NCBI GenBank assembly: GCA_027559495.1 | Contig: JAMXSV010000017.1 | Location: 1,426,001-1,490,000, forward strand | Length of the DNA stretch: 64,000 nucleotides | DNA from: Aurifilum marmelostoma | Lineage: Eukaryota; Ascomycota; Sordariomycetes; Diaporthales; Cryphonectriaceae | Direction: 5' to 3' | Part shown: piece by piece, positions 10,918 to 23,300 of the stretch | Layout of the letters: each line of letters starts with the position of its first letter | Numbering within the stretch: position 1 is the stretch's first letter | The notes under the pieces: model-generated | What the model was told of the DNA's origin: nothing | What the model saw: the letters and a program-made list of their open reading frames with translations, nothing else | The model's database searches: none | Program-made: the position numbers and the translations under genes

Positions 10918-11883
10918 CGAGAGTTGGAGACAAAGACAAGAAGGAAGCATGCGAAGAGAAAGCTTCCTGGGCCATCTAGCCAGTCAATCTCCAAAGAGGC
11001 GGACATTGTGAGACTCCGAGTCCAATCGAGCCTTCGCTTTCAACCGGCTCTACTCCCTTGGCTCTACTATAGAAATCGCAAGCAACACCCAAAGCTGTAT
11101 TTCCTTTTCGCGAGTGGCGGCGAAAGGCCCCGTGGTGTGTCTCTACAGCCACTTGGGATGGGCGTTCACGTCCTCGGGAGGAAATATAGCTCGAGGAACA
11201 TCCTTCTACAGCTATGCGGGGCAGGACTCACGACATCCCGCACGCCATGGCGGCGTTCGAGCCATTCTCATCGTAGCGTGGTTCATTTAGAAGCCAAAGA
11301 TGTACTGTACATAACATAAAGTAATGCAGTGCCATTCGCTGGTGTGTTTCGTTCGTGTTATAAGCCGGGGCGCAGCCCGAGGGGGTTTCCTGGGTACTAT
11401 TGACCAGGCGGGCGACTTCTTCTTTTTTTATTCCTCCTTGTGCCTTGCAGACAAAGGGCAAAAAAGAGACAGAAAAAAAAAAAGAAGGGGTTGGGTGCAG
11501 CTTTCACTACATTCTTGTTATACTGTAGTGGTTGTGCATGTCTCCCATCCTGCTGCAGAAATGGGCCGTGGCGAGGAATTACGCCTCGGGACAAGAAGCC
11601 ATCGCATTCAAGCCTAGCACGGCGTGGTGAAAATGCGTGGAGGAGCCGCGGCCTTTTGATTGGCTCGCAGTTGAAGGAAGAGATCAGCTAGGCCCTGTGC
11701 AAAGATGGGGGGTTACGGGGCCAGCTGACCCTACCTGCAGGAGCGGGCGGCAGGTTTCAGGAGCGAATTCTCCAGTGAGGCTTGTCGCTGATCGAGATGC
11801 TGAGGCAGGACCTTCTGGTACTAATCCACGTGCTAGCCCGGGACGTGCAGCAGAGTTGAGTGGTGCCGCCACCTTGCATCAGC

Positions 11884-11922
<39 letters not shown>

Positions 11923-13331
11923 CGGATTGGATCGGCTTGGCCCTCTTGGCGGGGAAATTGGGAGTCAACCAATCTTTCTCTCTCACACCTTCTCACGTAG
12001 CTTTGACATTCCCGCAGCAGTAACCAAATGTACTCGTCGACGTGCCGAATAGGGGGTTGGATTAGGGCAGCACAGAATAAGCGTGGGCCCCGAGGGAGAG
12101 CTCAACTTGCTGGCTGAGCCGTTAGACCTGTGCCTGCTGTGGTGGGGTCGATCAAGCCACAATGGCGGGGGGAGCGTGTGGGCCTGTGCTTGCTGTGGAA
12201 GGTCAGGGGGCCCACCAAGAACCCACTAAACGCTACGTCACCCGTCCGCCCAAGCTCCCTCGGAGACCCCTGCTGAGAACCTTGATGCCTGCTGCTCGCT
12301 GCTGCTGCAAGTAGAGTAGCCTGACAACAGCTTGAGGGGGGAGGTGTGTGCTACCGCCATATCATCAACCTGAGGGAGCTGCGATGCTGCACTCATATTG
12401 CCCGCAGGGGTCGAGAGGCGTCCTACAGTCCTGCATTGCTACAGTCAAGTCCGAGCTCAATCTCGTATAAGTTTGACGACGAGGAGGGACTGCAGGGCAT
12501 TCTGATCTCGCAATGTATGGCGGATGACCATCTGTACAACGGTACATGCTGGCATGGTTCGGTATGACGGTATGGCAAGAGACCGCCTCCTCTTTTCCCG
12601 CCCTTTCTATCCTTTTTCTCAGACCACCTGGCCAGCCATCTGATAGGTCAAACCTGCTTCCCCATTCTTTATAATTTTTTCTTCCTTTCCTTTTCCCTCA
12701 CTCCTTCTGCAGGAGCAGAGGGGTGGTAGACGGGACACGGATCGCTTGCCGCATATGCGGGTTGCTTTGCTGCCCGTCGTGGTGGGAAACATATGATCAG
12801 GGAATAGTAGTACACAGCAGATACTTTTTTTAAGACAGACCAAGTGCTCCAGGACATATAGCTCCTTGTAGCTAGCTAGATCGAGCACTGGAAGTACATG
12901 GTACTATGTGGCAGGTGCTCCTGGTAAGAGAGGAGGCAGGCCACGACGCGTCGTCTCGTCTTGTCCTCCCGTCGCCTCCCATTTAAAAGATCCGCTGGTT
13001 CCGATTCCTCGGTTCCTCTGTTTCTCTTTTTCCCTCTCTCTCTCCCCTCTTCGACTTTTCCTTTGCCTCAGACCTTCCGTCTCCCCATTCCACCCTTGGG
13101 AATTTGACAGGCTTCCCCGCAGATATCCTGTGACATCGTATAACCAACCAAGCCACACCACCCCTCATCGATCGTTCTCACTCACTCGATCCAGCCCATA
13201 AGCGCTGGTCCCAGGATCGTCAAGGTCTATCATCCTTGCGTCTTTGCTTCTTTTTATTTCTTTCCACAGCAATCTTCTGATACCTGATCACCCGAGTCTT
13301 CATCGCCACCAGTCACCCTCAAGTATCCAAG
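10918..13331. other. 2.4-kb intergenic region with an A36 tract
   Basis: No gene is supported. It holds the ARG2 3' flank, a run of 36 A at 11885-11920, and a pyrimidine-rich stretch (about 13010-13090) typical of a fungal leader just before the DUF1774 gene. Confidence 0.5.
11885..11920 (+). repeat. Poly(A) tract, 36 nt
   Basis: Uninterrupted run of A. No flanking target-site duplication or retroposed coding sequence is visible next to it, so it may be a simple mononucleotide repeat. Confidence 0.9.
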
Positions 13332-14353
13332 ATGGACCGCTTCAACCGGAGTATGCTATGCTGTTCCTTCTCACTTTCCCGTCCGTGATACACCGCCCGA
13401 ATACCATCCCGCTAACTCTGCTGCCCCATAGTAAATCCGTTCTCCAAGCGGGAGTCCCATAGCTCTTCGGCCATCATCACCTACAAGGTGTTGACCTTGC
13501 TCACATGGCTCCTCTCTGTCGTCTTCTCTGTCTACTACTCGGTCGCCTCGCCTGCCGATGACCTGAAGCATGGGCGGACCATTCCGGGCCAGAACCTTCT
13601 GCACCCGTCTGGTTTCACCCTCAACTTCCCGCTTGTGGATGCGTACTTGTAAGCGTCACTGCTTCAACACCTCACACATGTCTCTCCTTGCTAAAAGAGA
13701 AAACTCCTCCGCCCAGCATCGTCCTCTTCATACTGCAGTTCGGCTATATCCTCCACCTCTTCTCGAGCGATGTCGACAAGGTCAACGCCGCCTGCGCCTG
13801 CGGGTCACACTTTATCCTGAACAACCTCCTCCACTTCGCCTTCATCATGCTCTTTGTGCGAGGCCACTTCGCCTGGGCTGAGGTCATCCTCATCATCAAC
13901 TTCTTCAACCTCTCCTCGCTCGCCTTCCGTCACAATGCGTACCCGCGCTTCATCCACGCCCCAGTGGTCTCGGGGCCTACGGCGTGGACCTTTGTCGCCA
14001 TCTACTGGAACGGCGCCATCATGGTGCCCCACGAGGGCAGCCTGGTGGCGAGGATCTTTGCCAACATCTTCGTCTGGTCCATCCTCGCATACGGCCTCTT
14101 CTTCATCGTCGCCTACAAGGACTACACGATGGGCTTCTGGCTCAGCGTCCTTGCCGCCTCTCTAGGTGCAGCGCAGTTCCAGCGCCAGATCATTGCGCTC
14201 CAGTGGATCTTTGCGTTCGTCATCCTGGCCATCCTCTTCATCCTGTCCTTCGTCGTGGCCACTGCTGCCTGGACGGGCCGTGAGCTGGGCTGGGGAAAGA
14301 AGAACCAGGATAATGCCGATGCCGAGCGTGCTCCGCTGCTGGCCGACAACTAA
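13332..14353 (+). CDS. DUF1774 family multi-pass membrane protein
   Basis: Three exons: 13332-13350 (19 nt, MDRFNR), 13432-13648 and 13717-14353, giving 290 residues. It is almost wholly hydrophobic, with roughly seven membrane helices, for example VLTLLTWLLSVVFSVYYSV, IVLFILQFGYILHLF and WIFAFVILAILFILSFVVA, followed by a short polar tail. The pattern, including HFILNNLLHFAFIMLFVRGH, fits the fungal DUF1774 family, which has no established biochemical function. A helical membrane protein is directly supported; any transport role would be speculation. Confidence 0.8.
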
Positions 14354-14999
14354 GCTGTGGGTTTAGGTATGGAGGAAGCAAGTGTTGGCCATGTTGATAC
14401 CGTATAATGTGGCCGGCCGTGAACAGCAGCAGTATTAGTGGCGGTGGGGACCGGGGCTGGACAAGCTTGGAGACGGGTGTGTGTGTGTCTTGATTGAGGG
14501 GCTCAGAATTACAAAACTATGTGCGCGCAGCAGGAATTGGACGGCAGGGGGGGGGGTTTCTCTGAGCATGTGAGCTTGCAAAAAGATAGGAGGCAGCCCA
14601 ACAAAGGCCAGGCACAAGCAGATCTCAATCCGGTCGGGTGGGCAGCTGTGGTTATGGAAAATAGGTGGTGTAAGATGCATGTCAGGAGGTGTTTTTCTTT
14701 TCTTTCTTTCTTGTCTTGCCTTTTCTTCGTGTTCTTTTCCAAATAGCTTACTGACCTTCTTTTATGAGCCAAAATTGGACAGTGAAGATTGTAATCTGTT
14801 CTCTCAATTCTGCACTGGATACGACGTGATAGACCCCATACTTACACAAGTGGATGTTGCATCAAGACGTGCTTACATAAGCAATCTGAATCTCCAGTCA
14901 GTGATCCCTTCCTCCCGCTGCACTCACTGTCCCTGCCCGGATCTTTACATCGACAAACCATTCGATTTCCTCTTGCGACAGCAATCTCTGCGACGACAT
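14354..14999. other. Intergenic between DUF1774 gene and PPT2
   Basis: 646 bp with a T/C-rich patch near 14690-14740. A frame open through here into the PPT2 exon has no similarity to anything known, so I treat it as non-coding. Confidence 0.45.
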
Positions 15000-15758
15000 A
15001 TGGCAACGTCGAGGGTCCTGCGGAGGTTCCCGTTGAACCTGAACATCGGGACCGACATATGCCATGTTGTCAGAATCCGGCAGATCCTAGAGTCAACCAG
15101 GGGCACACGATTCATCGAGAGGATCCTGAACCAAGACGAAAGACGCCATCACAAGGTCCAGCCACTTCTCCTTTCGAAGCAGACCACGGCCACGGCCACC
15201 GGCAGCACCACCACACCGCCCCTCCCAGCCTATGACACTGCTCATCCCACCACGCGCCAAGCCTCGAGCCCGCCGCACAAGCGCGCGGCAGACCAGGCGG
15301 CAGACAGTGCATGCTTCATTGGCCCCAGCAACGACCACGAGGTTCAGGCCGCTGCTACTTTCATGGCAGGCAGGTATGAACGGCTTTTTCTTTTCTTGTT
15401 TTGTTCCCCCATTCCCTTTCCCCTGCATATTTTGGAAAAGAAAGGAAAAGAAAAGAGCTTTTGGTTTCCCAAATTCACCCATTAATTCCACCACTTCCTC
15501 TCTACGATGGCTGAACTTTCAATGCGACCCCAATCTAGATTCGCAGCCAAGGAGGCCGTCATCAAGGCCCATCCTCACAAGGCGCTCACCTGGCACGACA
15601 TCACGATCAGGAGTCAAGCCTCTGTGCACCCAGACAGGAAAGGGGCCCCAGTTGCCATCATAAGGGGCGAGCTGGAGGACCAGGAAGCCCTCATCAGCAT
15701 CAGCCATGATGGTGAATACGCGACGGCCGTCTGCCTCGGGATTGGAGCTGAGACATGA
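15000..15758 (+). CDS. PPT2: Mitochondrial-type holo-ACP synthase (4'-phosphopantetheinyl transferase)
   Basis: Two exons, 15000-15373 and 15539-15758, joined by a 165-nt intron; 197 residues. Both signatures of the AcpS family are present: NIGTDICHVVRIRQIL near residue 15, with the metal-binding Asp, and RFAAKEAVIKAHPHKALTW across the exon junction, with the Lys-Glu-Ala core. The C-terminus (ISISHDGEYATAVCLG) is also family-typical. These enzymes transfer phosphopantetheine from CoA to the mitochondrial acyl carrier protein. The Arg-rich start MATSRVLRRFPLNL could act as a targeting peptide. An insertion of about 70 residues rich in Thr, Ser and Pro separates the two motifs. The frame is open upstream, but the first sensible ATG is at 15000. 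Confidence 0.85.
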
Positions 15759-17004
15759 GAGCGCACGTGCCGCTCTACCGTTGAACGCCAATGCTTAGCT
15801 TCGAGGCCTACATCCTCGAGCAACCGGAGTGTGTTGGCAGCCGTCTTACGATTGAGTCTGTCGGCGCCAGCCAGACCAGCACGTACACGAGGGCGCTTTT
15901 CACTAATTACAACGTGGGGGAGCGGAGCGGCAGCTGATGAGACATGAGCCCACCCGCGAGCTGTTTTCCATGACGGATGTTTTTGTCTGAAACGAATGGT
16001 CAGCAGACCTGATATGTGAAGTGCAAGCCCAGCGTCCTTGGGACAGCCTCGCAAATTTCCGAATATCGGCAGCTTTCTGTAGCTGCCCGTGGTTGCATTC
16101 GTGGCGCCGGCTGCCTCGCATTGGCCTCCTAGAACCCTCTGATGCTACACAACGAGGACGCAGAGGTCAGCTGAACGTCCCGGCAGAAGCAAGTGTAGCC
16201 CCCGTGAATACGAAGTTGCAGGCAGGACGAGAGATGAAAGTTGCGCGACTGGGCCCGAATTAGCACGATGTTCAATGCATGTCTTGGATTTTTTTCCGGG
16301 TCTCCCGGGATGTTGATCAGCACTTGGGAGAAAGGAGCGCTATCTAATCGCTGTCTAGTCGCTTCACCACATGTCGACGTTGCCGTTCCGAGGAATAGCG
16401 AGGCAGATCACTGATGACTCGGGAGATACACAGCGGCTGACAGTGCAGAGGGGATTCCCCTGGTCGGCGAGCAGAGCTGAGAGATGGCGATCGGCTTCGC
16501 TGGCGCGCTAGGCTGGCCAATGGGCTTGTGCCGTTTGAGTGAGTTGTCCATCAAAAGGTCCACAAGGCTGCTCTCACATACATCATGCAGGACCACTTTC
16601 AGGTACTAAAAAGAAGTTTCGACTTTTTTTGCTATAGTAATTCCTGAGCCATTTTTAAATCCTGTTTTCCTTGTTATCTCCTGTTTGTTGCCTGGTATAT
16701 TTAAGTCCAGCCACTCGCTTTTCCCTGCTGCTCGTGAGGTGCTGTGTCTTGTCTTTCGTTTCTTGGTCTGTTTTGACCGCGCCTTTCGTTTACTTACCGC
16801 ACTTTCTTGTGCTCCACGGCCCAGAATAGGGGCTCTCTCTCTCACTCGCACACACGCACACACACTCGCTCTTTTTGTCTATCTGTCTGTCTTTTCTGGT
16901 CTTCTTATTTTCTTCTGTTCATTGGTTCTTCTTCCTTTGTTTTAATTGTTATTCAAGTCTTCAATCCCTTGTTTTGGTACCTTCATCGTTGTTGGTCTTT
17001 CAAG
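15759..17004. other. 1.25-kb upstream region of the GMC oxidoreductase gene
   Basis: No gene seen. The distal half is unremarkable; the last 300 bp hold a TATA-like element at 16696-16705 and a strongly pyrimidine-rich leader (about 16830-16990). Confidence 0.5.
16696..16705 (+). promoter_or_regulatory. TATA-like element of the GMC oxidoreductase gene
   Basis: TATATTTAAG lies about 309 bp before the ATG at 17005 and is followed by a CT-rich stretch. This is the common fungal arrangement of core promoter and leader. Confidence 0.4.
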
Positions 17005-19462
17005 ATGAAGTATCTTAATCTGCCAGTTTCAGGCGCTGCAATCTCGGCCTTTATACTTCCACTTGCGAACTGCTTGTACTTACCACCTAGTGCACTAAAT
17101 GCTTCGCTGCAGACTGAATATGACTATATCATCGTCGGTGGCGGACCCTCTGGGCTGGTTGTCGCAAACAGGCTGACTGAGGACACTGATGGTTAGTCTT
17201 TACATCAATAATGAATATTTTCACTTTGGATATGTTTCTTGGTGTTACTCCTAGCCGGATACTGACTTATATATTTGCTTTGGGTAGTTACCGTCTTGTT
17301 GCTTGAAGCCGGAACTCTGTAAGTAACAATTGACTTGAATTAATTCTCTGCACTTCTCCTGAAGATCACCATCCCCTAACAGAAAGTGACAGGGACACCG
17401 AGGGCTACACCGTCATGGTGCCTTCTGAAGTCGGCGCAGACCTCAACGGGAACTACGACTGGAACCTCAGGACCGTGGCGCAGGAGTATCTCGATAACCA
17501 GGCCATCGTCTTCAACCAGGGAAAGGTCGTCGGAGGCGGCACCATCCTGAACGGGATGGTCTGGACCCGCGGGTCTTCGCAGGACTACGATGTCTGGGAC
17601 AACCTACTCAACAACGGATCCGACGCGCCTGCTTATGGATGGGGATGGATGGATCTCCTGCCGTACTTTGAGAAGGTCAGAAAGAAAAAAAATCAAAAAA
17701 TACAATAAGTGGTTAGAAAGGAGGGCTCGCTGACACAGGTTTCTGGAAACAGAGCGAGACTTTTGTTATGGACGTCGATGAGGCGGTGGCTCAGGAATTT
17801 GGCATAGAGTACCAAGCGGATGTCCATGGCCAGACAGGTCCTGTGCAGATTACCTATCCGCACTTTCTGTACCCGCAAAATGGTATGTGCCGTCACGAAA
17901 AGAAAAAGAGAGAGAGAGAGTGATTGAAGTCAAAGATCCCTGGGATTCCATCGGCTGACACAAACATCACAGCCAACGTCCTGCAGGGCATCGAGCAGCT
18001 GGGAGTACCTGCGCTCGCGGATCCGAACAACGGTACTGGCGGAGGCGCCTTCATCAACCCCTCGAGCATGTCTTCTTCCAACCAGTCCCGCTGTGACGCC
18101 CGGGTTGCCTACCTTGATCCGGTCATCAACCGCGCGAACCTGCACATCGCGACGGAGCAGATGGTCACGAGGCTTCTTCTGGAGGTGGATTCTGACGGCA
18201 CCTCGCAGAGGGCTGCCGGAGTGGAGGTTAGTCAAATATCCCCCCGTGTCTTGACTTTAGTCCCCAATATTGGTCAAGGTTTTGTGAGAAAAGAAAAATG
18301 GCTGAACTGTACCTCTTTCTTTTCTCAATAGTTTGCGCGATCAGCCAACAGTGCTAGAGTCCATGTCACTGCCACGAACGAGGTGATCCTGGCAGCTGGA
18401 GCCATCTTCTCGCCAACGCTCCTGCAGATCTCTGGCATCGGCCCCAGCGACGTCCTCGAGGCCTTGGGCATCTCTGTCGTGATTGATCTTCCCGGCGTCG
18501 GAGCGAACCTGCAGGATCACGGAATGAACCACCCAAAGTACCTGTGTAAGTGGTGATAGCCAGCTCCTCGGGAGCAGCTGGGCTCGTCACCTATCTGCGC
18601 ACTATTACAGACTTGCTAAATCTTACGAATTTCCCCCACAGTTGAAAACGGCTCCCTGGAAACGGCAGACAGGGTCACCTCGGACGCCAGCGCCCTGAGC
18701 GCGGCGACAGACGAGTACTACACGAACCGCACGGGACCCCTGACGGCACCGCTCATCAGCACGGTGGCCTTCCCCTCCATGGAGGTGATCGCCGACGACT
18801 GGGCGGAGCTGCTCCAGAACGCAAGCCAGAGCGACGTGGACGCGACCCTCCCCGCGGGCACGGACGCGACGGTGCGGCAGGGCTACCTGGCGCAGCGACA
18901 GCAGCAGCTCCCGCTCCTCCGCGACCCGGCCGAGGGCGCCGTCGAGATCCTCGCCGACTCCATCGGCACCATCTCCACCGCCATGCAGCGCCCGCTGTCC
19001 CGCGGCACCGTGCGGCCCTCGTCGGCCAGCATCTTCGACCCGCCCCTCGTCGACCCGCGCTACTGCTCCGAGCCCTTTGACTGCCTCGCCATGGCCCGCG
19101 CCCTGCTCTTCAACTGCGACCTCATCGCCACCGGCCCCGTCGCAGAGCTCCAGCCCGCCGTCCAGTCGCCCTACTTCTGCCCGGACACCACCACCACCAC
19201 CTCCGCCGACGTCAACGCGCAGATGCTCGCCCTCGTCAAGCAGAACATCGCCACCGAGTTCCACCCCTCCGGGACCACGGCCATGCTGCCCCTCGAGCTG
19301 GGCGGCGTGGTCGACTCGGAGCTCACCGTCTACGGCACCTCGAACCTGCGCGTCGTCAACGCCGGCATCATGCCCGTGCTGGTGGGCGCACACCTGCAGG
19401 CGCCGGTGTATGCGGTCGCCGAGAGGGCTGCGGATATCATCAGGGCGGCGGCGGCGGCCTGA
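17005..19462 (+). CDS. Secreted GMC (glucose-methanol-choline) oxidoreductase
   Basis: Seven exons: 17005-17191, 17288-17318 (31 nt), 17393-17675, 17753-17882, 17973-18226, 18332-18545 and 18642-19462; 639 residues. The third exon could instead start at 17387, which adds two residues. A signal peptide precedes the FAD-binding Rossmann motif YDYIIVGGGPSGLVVANRL. The second FAD signature is GKVVGGGTILNGMVWTRG, and GAIFSPTLLQISGIGP is the GMC C-terminal-type signature. The active-site pair is H574 in HPSGTTAM and H617 in VGAHLQAPVYA. It is an FAD-dependent alcohol or sugar oxidase/dehydrogenase of the AA3 type acting outside the cell; the substrate cannot be assigned. There is no CBM or cytochrome domain. 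Confidence 0.88.
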
Positions 19463-20268
19463 ACAATTATAAAAAAAAAATGAAAATTGAAAAAAAACTA
19501 ACCTTTTCTTCTTTGTTACAAGAGGAAATTGAAGGAAGAACAACCTGGCTTGCTTTTAATGTCTGAATCTTGGATTGTATATGGAAAAAAAAGGGGGGGG
19601 GGAGGATGAATCTCATGACTGGTCAAGGATAAAAAGATCATGTGGGCGCTTGCTTGTACGAAAGAAGATCTTCAGATGGCGTTGAAGGTCACACAAGGGG
19701 GCGTCACATATAGAAAGAGAAGGGGGGCCAGGGTATGGGTTACCTTTTGCGATTGGGTACATGTATGGGCTTGACGTATATGTATATTATAGTAATGAAT
19801 CATATGTCATGTACACTATTCATGGCAGGGCATGGCAAATACATCAGTGACAATGTCGGGATGATTATCTGCAGGTCTTTGTAACGGCCAGCGAGGATAC
19901 AGGATAGACCTGGATGCGACAGAGATTGTATTGTTTTACCACCAAGCGCGGTATTCAGTGATGGTGGTACCTGCGAGTGCAGCCGTTGAGGTGACGACGT
20001 TGAACCAAGACTACATCATCCATAAAGATCGCCTGCAAATTCAATATACCTCTGGAGTGCATTGCTCTGCTCTACCACGTCTAGAAACCGAACATATGAC
20101 AAAAGAAATAGAAATTGTCGGTCATCGACCTGCCATAGTGACTGAAGGGTATCTGCACTAAACACAAACCCACAACGAAAATAGAAATTGCCTCCATTCT
20201 CTTGTCAACCCATGCGCCGCCGCCACTAGAGTCTAGAAATCCCGAATATCCGTAAAAGGAAAAAAAGG

Positions 20269-20299
<31 letters not shown>

Positions 20300-20365
20300 C
20301 CTGTGTTGCCTACTTATCCATGATTGCCGTTCTCAAATCCCACTCCATTGCATTTGCGCCTCCAT
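19463..20365. other. Convergent intergenic region, GMC gene and dynein
   Basis: 903 bp between convergent stop codons, presumably both 3' UTRs. It includes a G run near 19591-19602 and an A tract ending at 20290. No gene supported. Confidence 0.5.
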
Positions 20366-23300
20366 CTAAGCAGCCTGTGCGGCCTCCGTCATCACCTGCT
20401 CGCTCTCGTCCAGCAGGTCCGACACCTTTCTCAAGTTCTGGATCATGCTCTTGCCCAGCCCGACAAGCAGAAGCTTTTCGGCATTGGCGGGCAGGCCCAG
20501 GTATGTAGGCGGCTCACGCTCGGGGAGCTTCTGGACCCAGCTCATAAAGTCCTGCATGGACGTGCCTGAGGGCACCTCGAGACTACCCTCCTTTTCACCG
20601 CTCTCGACGAGCTTGTGGCCGATGTCGTAGGCGGCAGGTGTCAGGAACGAGTGGACAAGCTGGTTGAGGAGCTTGAAGTCGCCCTCGTCATCGATCTTGC
20701 CGCCGTACGTCTCGGTGACGAGATAGCGGATCATGTCCCAGGGTATGTTCTGTGGCGCAATATTTGTCCTGTTCTGGGCGACCGTCTCGACCCACGTGTC
20801 AATGACAAAGGCAGAGCATTCGTACTGTCTCAAGGTTAGCGCATGTAAAAAGCCGAGCCTGTAGGCGGGATCGTAAACTTACATCACTATCGTTAAACTC
20901 CCAGAAGCCCTTCCATCCAAGGTTTGGTGCATACCGCAGCCGCTCCTGAACCACTGCGTGCAAGAAAGACAGCAGAAGGTACAGCCTCTGCCTCTCCACG
21001 GGGCTCTTGGCAGGCCTGGTAGAGAGCGAAGACATAGAGTCCTTCATGTTGGCCCGCACACCGGCAGGCTGCTCGTACATGAGCACGCGGGAGGCCCGAA
21101 GCAGGTTGACAGGGATCTTCGGGCTCGACTCCATGGACAGGAACAGCCTGAACTCTGGGTTGGGGTTGAGTGACTCCATGCGCTTCTCCAGGCTCTGGAG
21201 CCACGTCGGTGCAAGGTGGACGTTCTTGACAAGCACCCAGGAGCCAACCTGGGCAGCGTGGCTCACGGCCTTGTCTGCACTGGCAAGACCCTCGTTGGAT
21301 CCCATGGCGATGTTGGTGCACCGCACGCGCATCCTCTCGACAAGGCTGTCGACCTTGTAGCTGGCGTCGAAGCCTGGGCTCGAGACCAGGGCGATCGGCC
21401 TGGTGGCAGAGACTTCTGTGACCGTAGCCTTGAGATCCTCGACAATGTCGAACAGATCGTTGCCGAACACGAGCGCCACGAAGCGCTCAGCCGCGGGAAC
21501 AAAGCGGTCGAGGCGGAAGAGCTTGACTAGAAGCAGCGACGACAGAGCCTGGTCAATCGGCTCAGTCTCGTCGGTCCAGATCTTGGGCACGCTGTTTTCA
21601 GCAAGCTCCTCGGAGAAGAAGCGATCCCACTCATCCTGAGGCACCTGGTCGATCTTGTCCTTCAGCAGGGGCAGCTTCCTGGCGGTGGCGAATGCATCAT
21701 CCTTGGCATCCACCTCGGTCGATACATCCATTCCCAGCACCTTCTCGTCAAGGATGATGTCGATCAAGTCCTTGTCCATCTTGTACGGTGACGCCTGGGC
21801 CAGCAGCATGGCAAGAGTGATGCGGTCCTTCTGGAGTAGACCAAGGGCAGTCCTCTTGAAGGTGGTGATGAACAGGTCCTTGACGATAATGTCGCGACGC
21901 ACTTTGTGGTCCGTCTCCTTGGACAGGTTCGGGTTGTTGTGCAAGACCCGATGGAAGATGTCGAGGAAGTACTGCAGCGAGAACTGGTAGAAGTGGTTCA
22001 GGTAGTGCAGCTGCTCGAGGACCGTGAAGACGGCGCTGCAGGATTTGGCGATGACATCGTACTCCAGGGTGATTTGCTCAACCTCAGCCATGACACCTTC
22101 CGTGTTGCTCATCTTGGCCGAGATCTCAGCCGCTTCGGTCTTGAGCGTTTCCAAGGTCTCGATGACATTGTCGTCATCCAGAATATTGCCGCGCGACTCG
22201 TTGAGAGCTTGAAGCAGGCGTTTCTCGAGCTGGCGCAGGTGGACCTTGAACTCGCCCTGAAGCTTGATAAGGTTCGATCGCCTCTCGTCAACATCGGGCC
22301 GCTCAGACTTGAGTGCATCGTTCAGTGACTGGGTCTGGAGACTGCTCTGAGTGACTGTGAAGTTCACAAAGGTGGTACGACTGCAGATGTCAGGCGCGAA
22401 GGTTGCAGAAGGATCTCTTGTGGATAGATAGATCCTGAACGACGGCGAGAAATCGATCTGCTGCTTTCCGAGCTGGATGAGGACACGGCCGCCTGTCTTC
22501 TGGTACTCCTTGTTGAGAACATGGTTCAGGATGGGATCGAGGTACTCGGCATCCTGGATGAGGATGGGGTTGCCGAAACGGAGTGAGCTCTCAAGCTGCT
22601 TGGTGAAGGAATCGTCCAGGAAGCTGGTGACCGTCAAACGGCGGTCCTTGCATTCCTTCTGCAAGAACTCGTTGACGCGGCCAGACGGGTCGATGATCAG
22701 CGGGTAGCGGTTGAACCGCTGCAGGATGATGGCATTTTCAGTGCAGAGATCATCAACCGGCAGGCTGTTCTCCTGCCACTTGAGGCGCTCGTCTGCTGTT
22801 GACATGTACTCCGTGAATGGATTGTGAGCTTTGTACTGGATGCCGGACAGGTGCAACTGGTGGAGCCAATCCTCCAGCATTGACTTGCGGAACGTCTGAT
22901 CATAGAGACCACTGTAGGCGAGGAATGCCGCCGCAACAAGCACATCTCCCACCAAGGTGCTGATCTGCGTCTCAAAGGACTTGCTGCCCTCTTCCCAGCG
23001 AACGCGCTCGGACGAGAGACTGTCAAGCAGCTTAACGGATCGGTCAACCTTGAACTGCACCCTCTGCATCTCAGACTTGATGGCCTGAGTCTCGCTGATG
23101 AGCGCAGCGTACTCAGTCTTGTAGGTAGCAATGCTCTGCTCGAGATGGGCAATGTTGTTCTCGATAGCCTTTGCCTCGGCTTTCGTTTGCAGAGCCTGTT
23201 CCTCCAGCTGGTCGACCTCCGCTCTCAGTGGACCAACCCGATCCAGGATCTCGGCGAAGTTGACTTGGGCCTCTACCCACTGGACCAGGGGACCACAGGC

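Noticed and set aside
11885..11920. Poly(A) tail of a retroposed element
   Set aside because: No coding or retroelement sequence precedes it and no target-site duplication is visible; it is treated as a simple repeat.
14679..14999. N-terminal extension of PPT2 or a separate small secreted protein
   Set aside because: The hydrophobic MSGGVFLFFLSCLAFSS stretch comes from a T/C-rich patch, and the following residues show no conservation; the AcpS homology starts after ATG 15000.
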